Below, piece after piece: positions 63,654 to 64,000 of a DNA stretch of 64,000 nucleotides. The first letter of the stretch is position 1. Every line of letters starts with the position of its first letter. Origin of the DNA: Mycolicibacterium grossiae. Lineage in GTDB: Bacteria; Actinomycetota; Actinomycetes; Mycobacteriales; Mycobacteriaceae. The stretch spans positions 1,860,001-1,924,000 of the forward strand of contig NZ_CP043474.1 in NCBI RefSeq assembly GCF_008329645.1, given 5' to 3'. The notes beneath the pieces are model-generated. The model did not search any database, was not told where the DNA came from, and saw nothing but the letters and a program-made list of their open reading frames with translations. The position numbers and the translations under genes are program-made.

Positions 63654-64000
63654 TCACGGGGCGGTGTGCACGCCGATCCGGCGGCGCACGCCGAACGCCA
63701 GCGCGCCGAGCAGCACCACCGCGGCCCCGGACAGCACCGCGGCCGTCGGCAACGCGAACGCGACCACCACGCAGCCGATCAGCCCGATGGTCGGCACCAC
63801 GCGGCGCCCGAGGGTGAACGCCGAGGCGTTGGCGATCGCGTAGTAGACCAAGACCGCGAACGACGAGAAGCCGATCGCCCCGCGGACGTCGACCAGCGCC
63901 ACGACGACGGCGACCACGACGCCCACGGCGATCTCGGCGCGGTAGGGCGTGTCGAACCGGGGGTGGATGGCCGCCAGCGTGCCCGGCAGATGCCGATCAC
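63654..64000 (-). CDS. APC-family amino-acid permease, 3' part only
   Basis: The C-terminal 114 residues are visible. They begin HLPGTLAAIHPRFDTPYRAE, the typical cytoplasmic loop of the APC superfamily, followed by three or four hydrophobic helices and a short basic tail. The start lies beyond the right edge. It ends 19 bases upstream of the NCS2 permease start, same strand. Confidence 0.85.
   Translation of the reverse strand, partial: DRHLPGTLAAIHPRFDTPYRAEIAVGVVVAVVVALVDVRGAIGFSSFAVLVYYAIANASAFTLGRRVVPTIGLIGCVVVAFALPTAAVLSGAAVVLLGALAFGVRRRIGVHTAP

Overview
The window is high-GC actinobacterial DNA packed with genes. Gene content and order identify it as a mycobacterium, most likely a rapid grower (Mycolicibacterium type): clpB with a HAIR/SigH control region, ttfA, class II fba, fgd1 (F420), pta-ackA, the pknG-glnH-glnX cluster, mutT3, thiE/thiO/thiS/thiG and lpqL. 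A species cannot be named from sequence reading alone. No rRNA, tRNA, CRISPR array, insertion sequence or prophage was seen. No gene-free stretch exceeds about 160 bases.

Layout. 1-12.8 kb: partial guanine deaminase, clpB, then ttfA and a run of tightly spaced genes (SDR, secreted protein, RNA methyltransferase, GH76 enzyme, acetoacetyl-CoA synthetase, NhaA-DsbA fusion). 12.8-16.5 kb: a TetR regulator divergent from a Rieske oxygenase, a DapB-like dehydrogenase and an LLM oxidoreductase, which looks like a small catabolic island. 16.5-26.2 kb: dedA, alcohol dehydrogenase, fba, a DUF559 nuclease-like gene bracketed by two near-identical hairpins, then the conserved block of the Rv0361, Rv0360c, Rv0359, Rv0358, purA and Rv0356c homologues with a CDF metal exporter inserted. 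26.2-34 kb: accessory genes (membrane protein, P450 plus ferredoxin, small secreted protein, hydrolase, MmpL-like exporter with MarR regulator, CPA1 antiporter with UBP zinc finger). 34-42 kb: degenerate PurT-like protein, rhodanese, metZ, SDR, GNAT, LLM, methyltransferase and metallo-beta-lactamase-fold genes. 42-52 kb: fgd1, pta-ackA, then pknG-glnH-glnX in overlapping order, and mutT3. 52-60 kb: thiE facing a TPP riboswitch that leads thiO-thiS-thiG and, without a visible gap, an SGNH hydrolase, an ABC exporter, lpqL and a second LpqL-like protein that has lost catalytic residues. 60-64 kb: a dimethylargininase-like gene, an SOS-boxed DUF222/HNH gene, an NCS2 nucleobase permease and the 3' end of an amino-acid permease.

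How genes work together. PknG, GlnH and GlnX form the known amino-acid-sensing module that acts on GarA. Pta and AckA interconvert acetyl-CoA and acetate. Fgd1 supplies reduced F420, and the two LLM-family proteins here may use it or FMN. ThiE/ThiO/ThiS/ThiG make thiamine phosphate and its thiazole under TPP control. Many genes carry a TANNNT hexamer 6-8 bases (mostly 7) before the start codon, the signature of leaderless mycobacterial transcripts, and this settles several starts.

Most unusual items: the hairpin-bracketed DUF559 gene, the LpqL pseudoenzyme, the PurT-like protein without its magnesium ligands, and several well-formed operator dyads sitting on divergent or single promoters.
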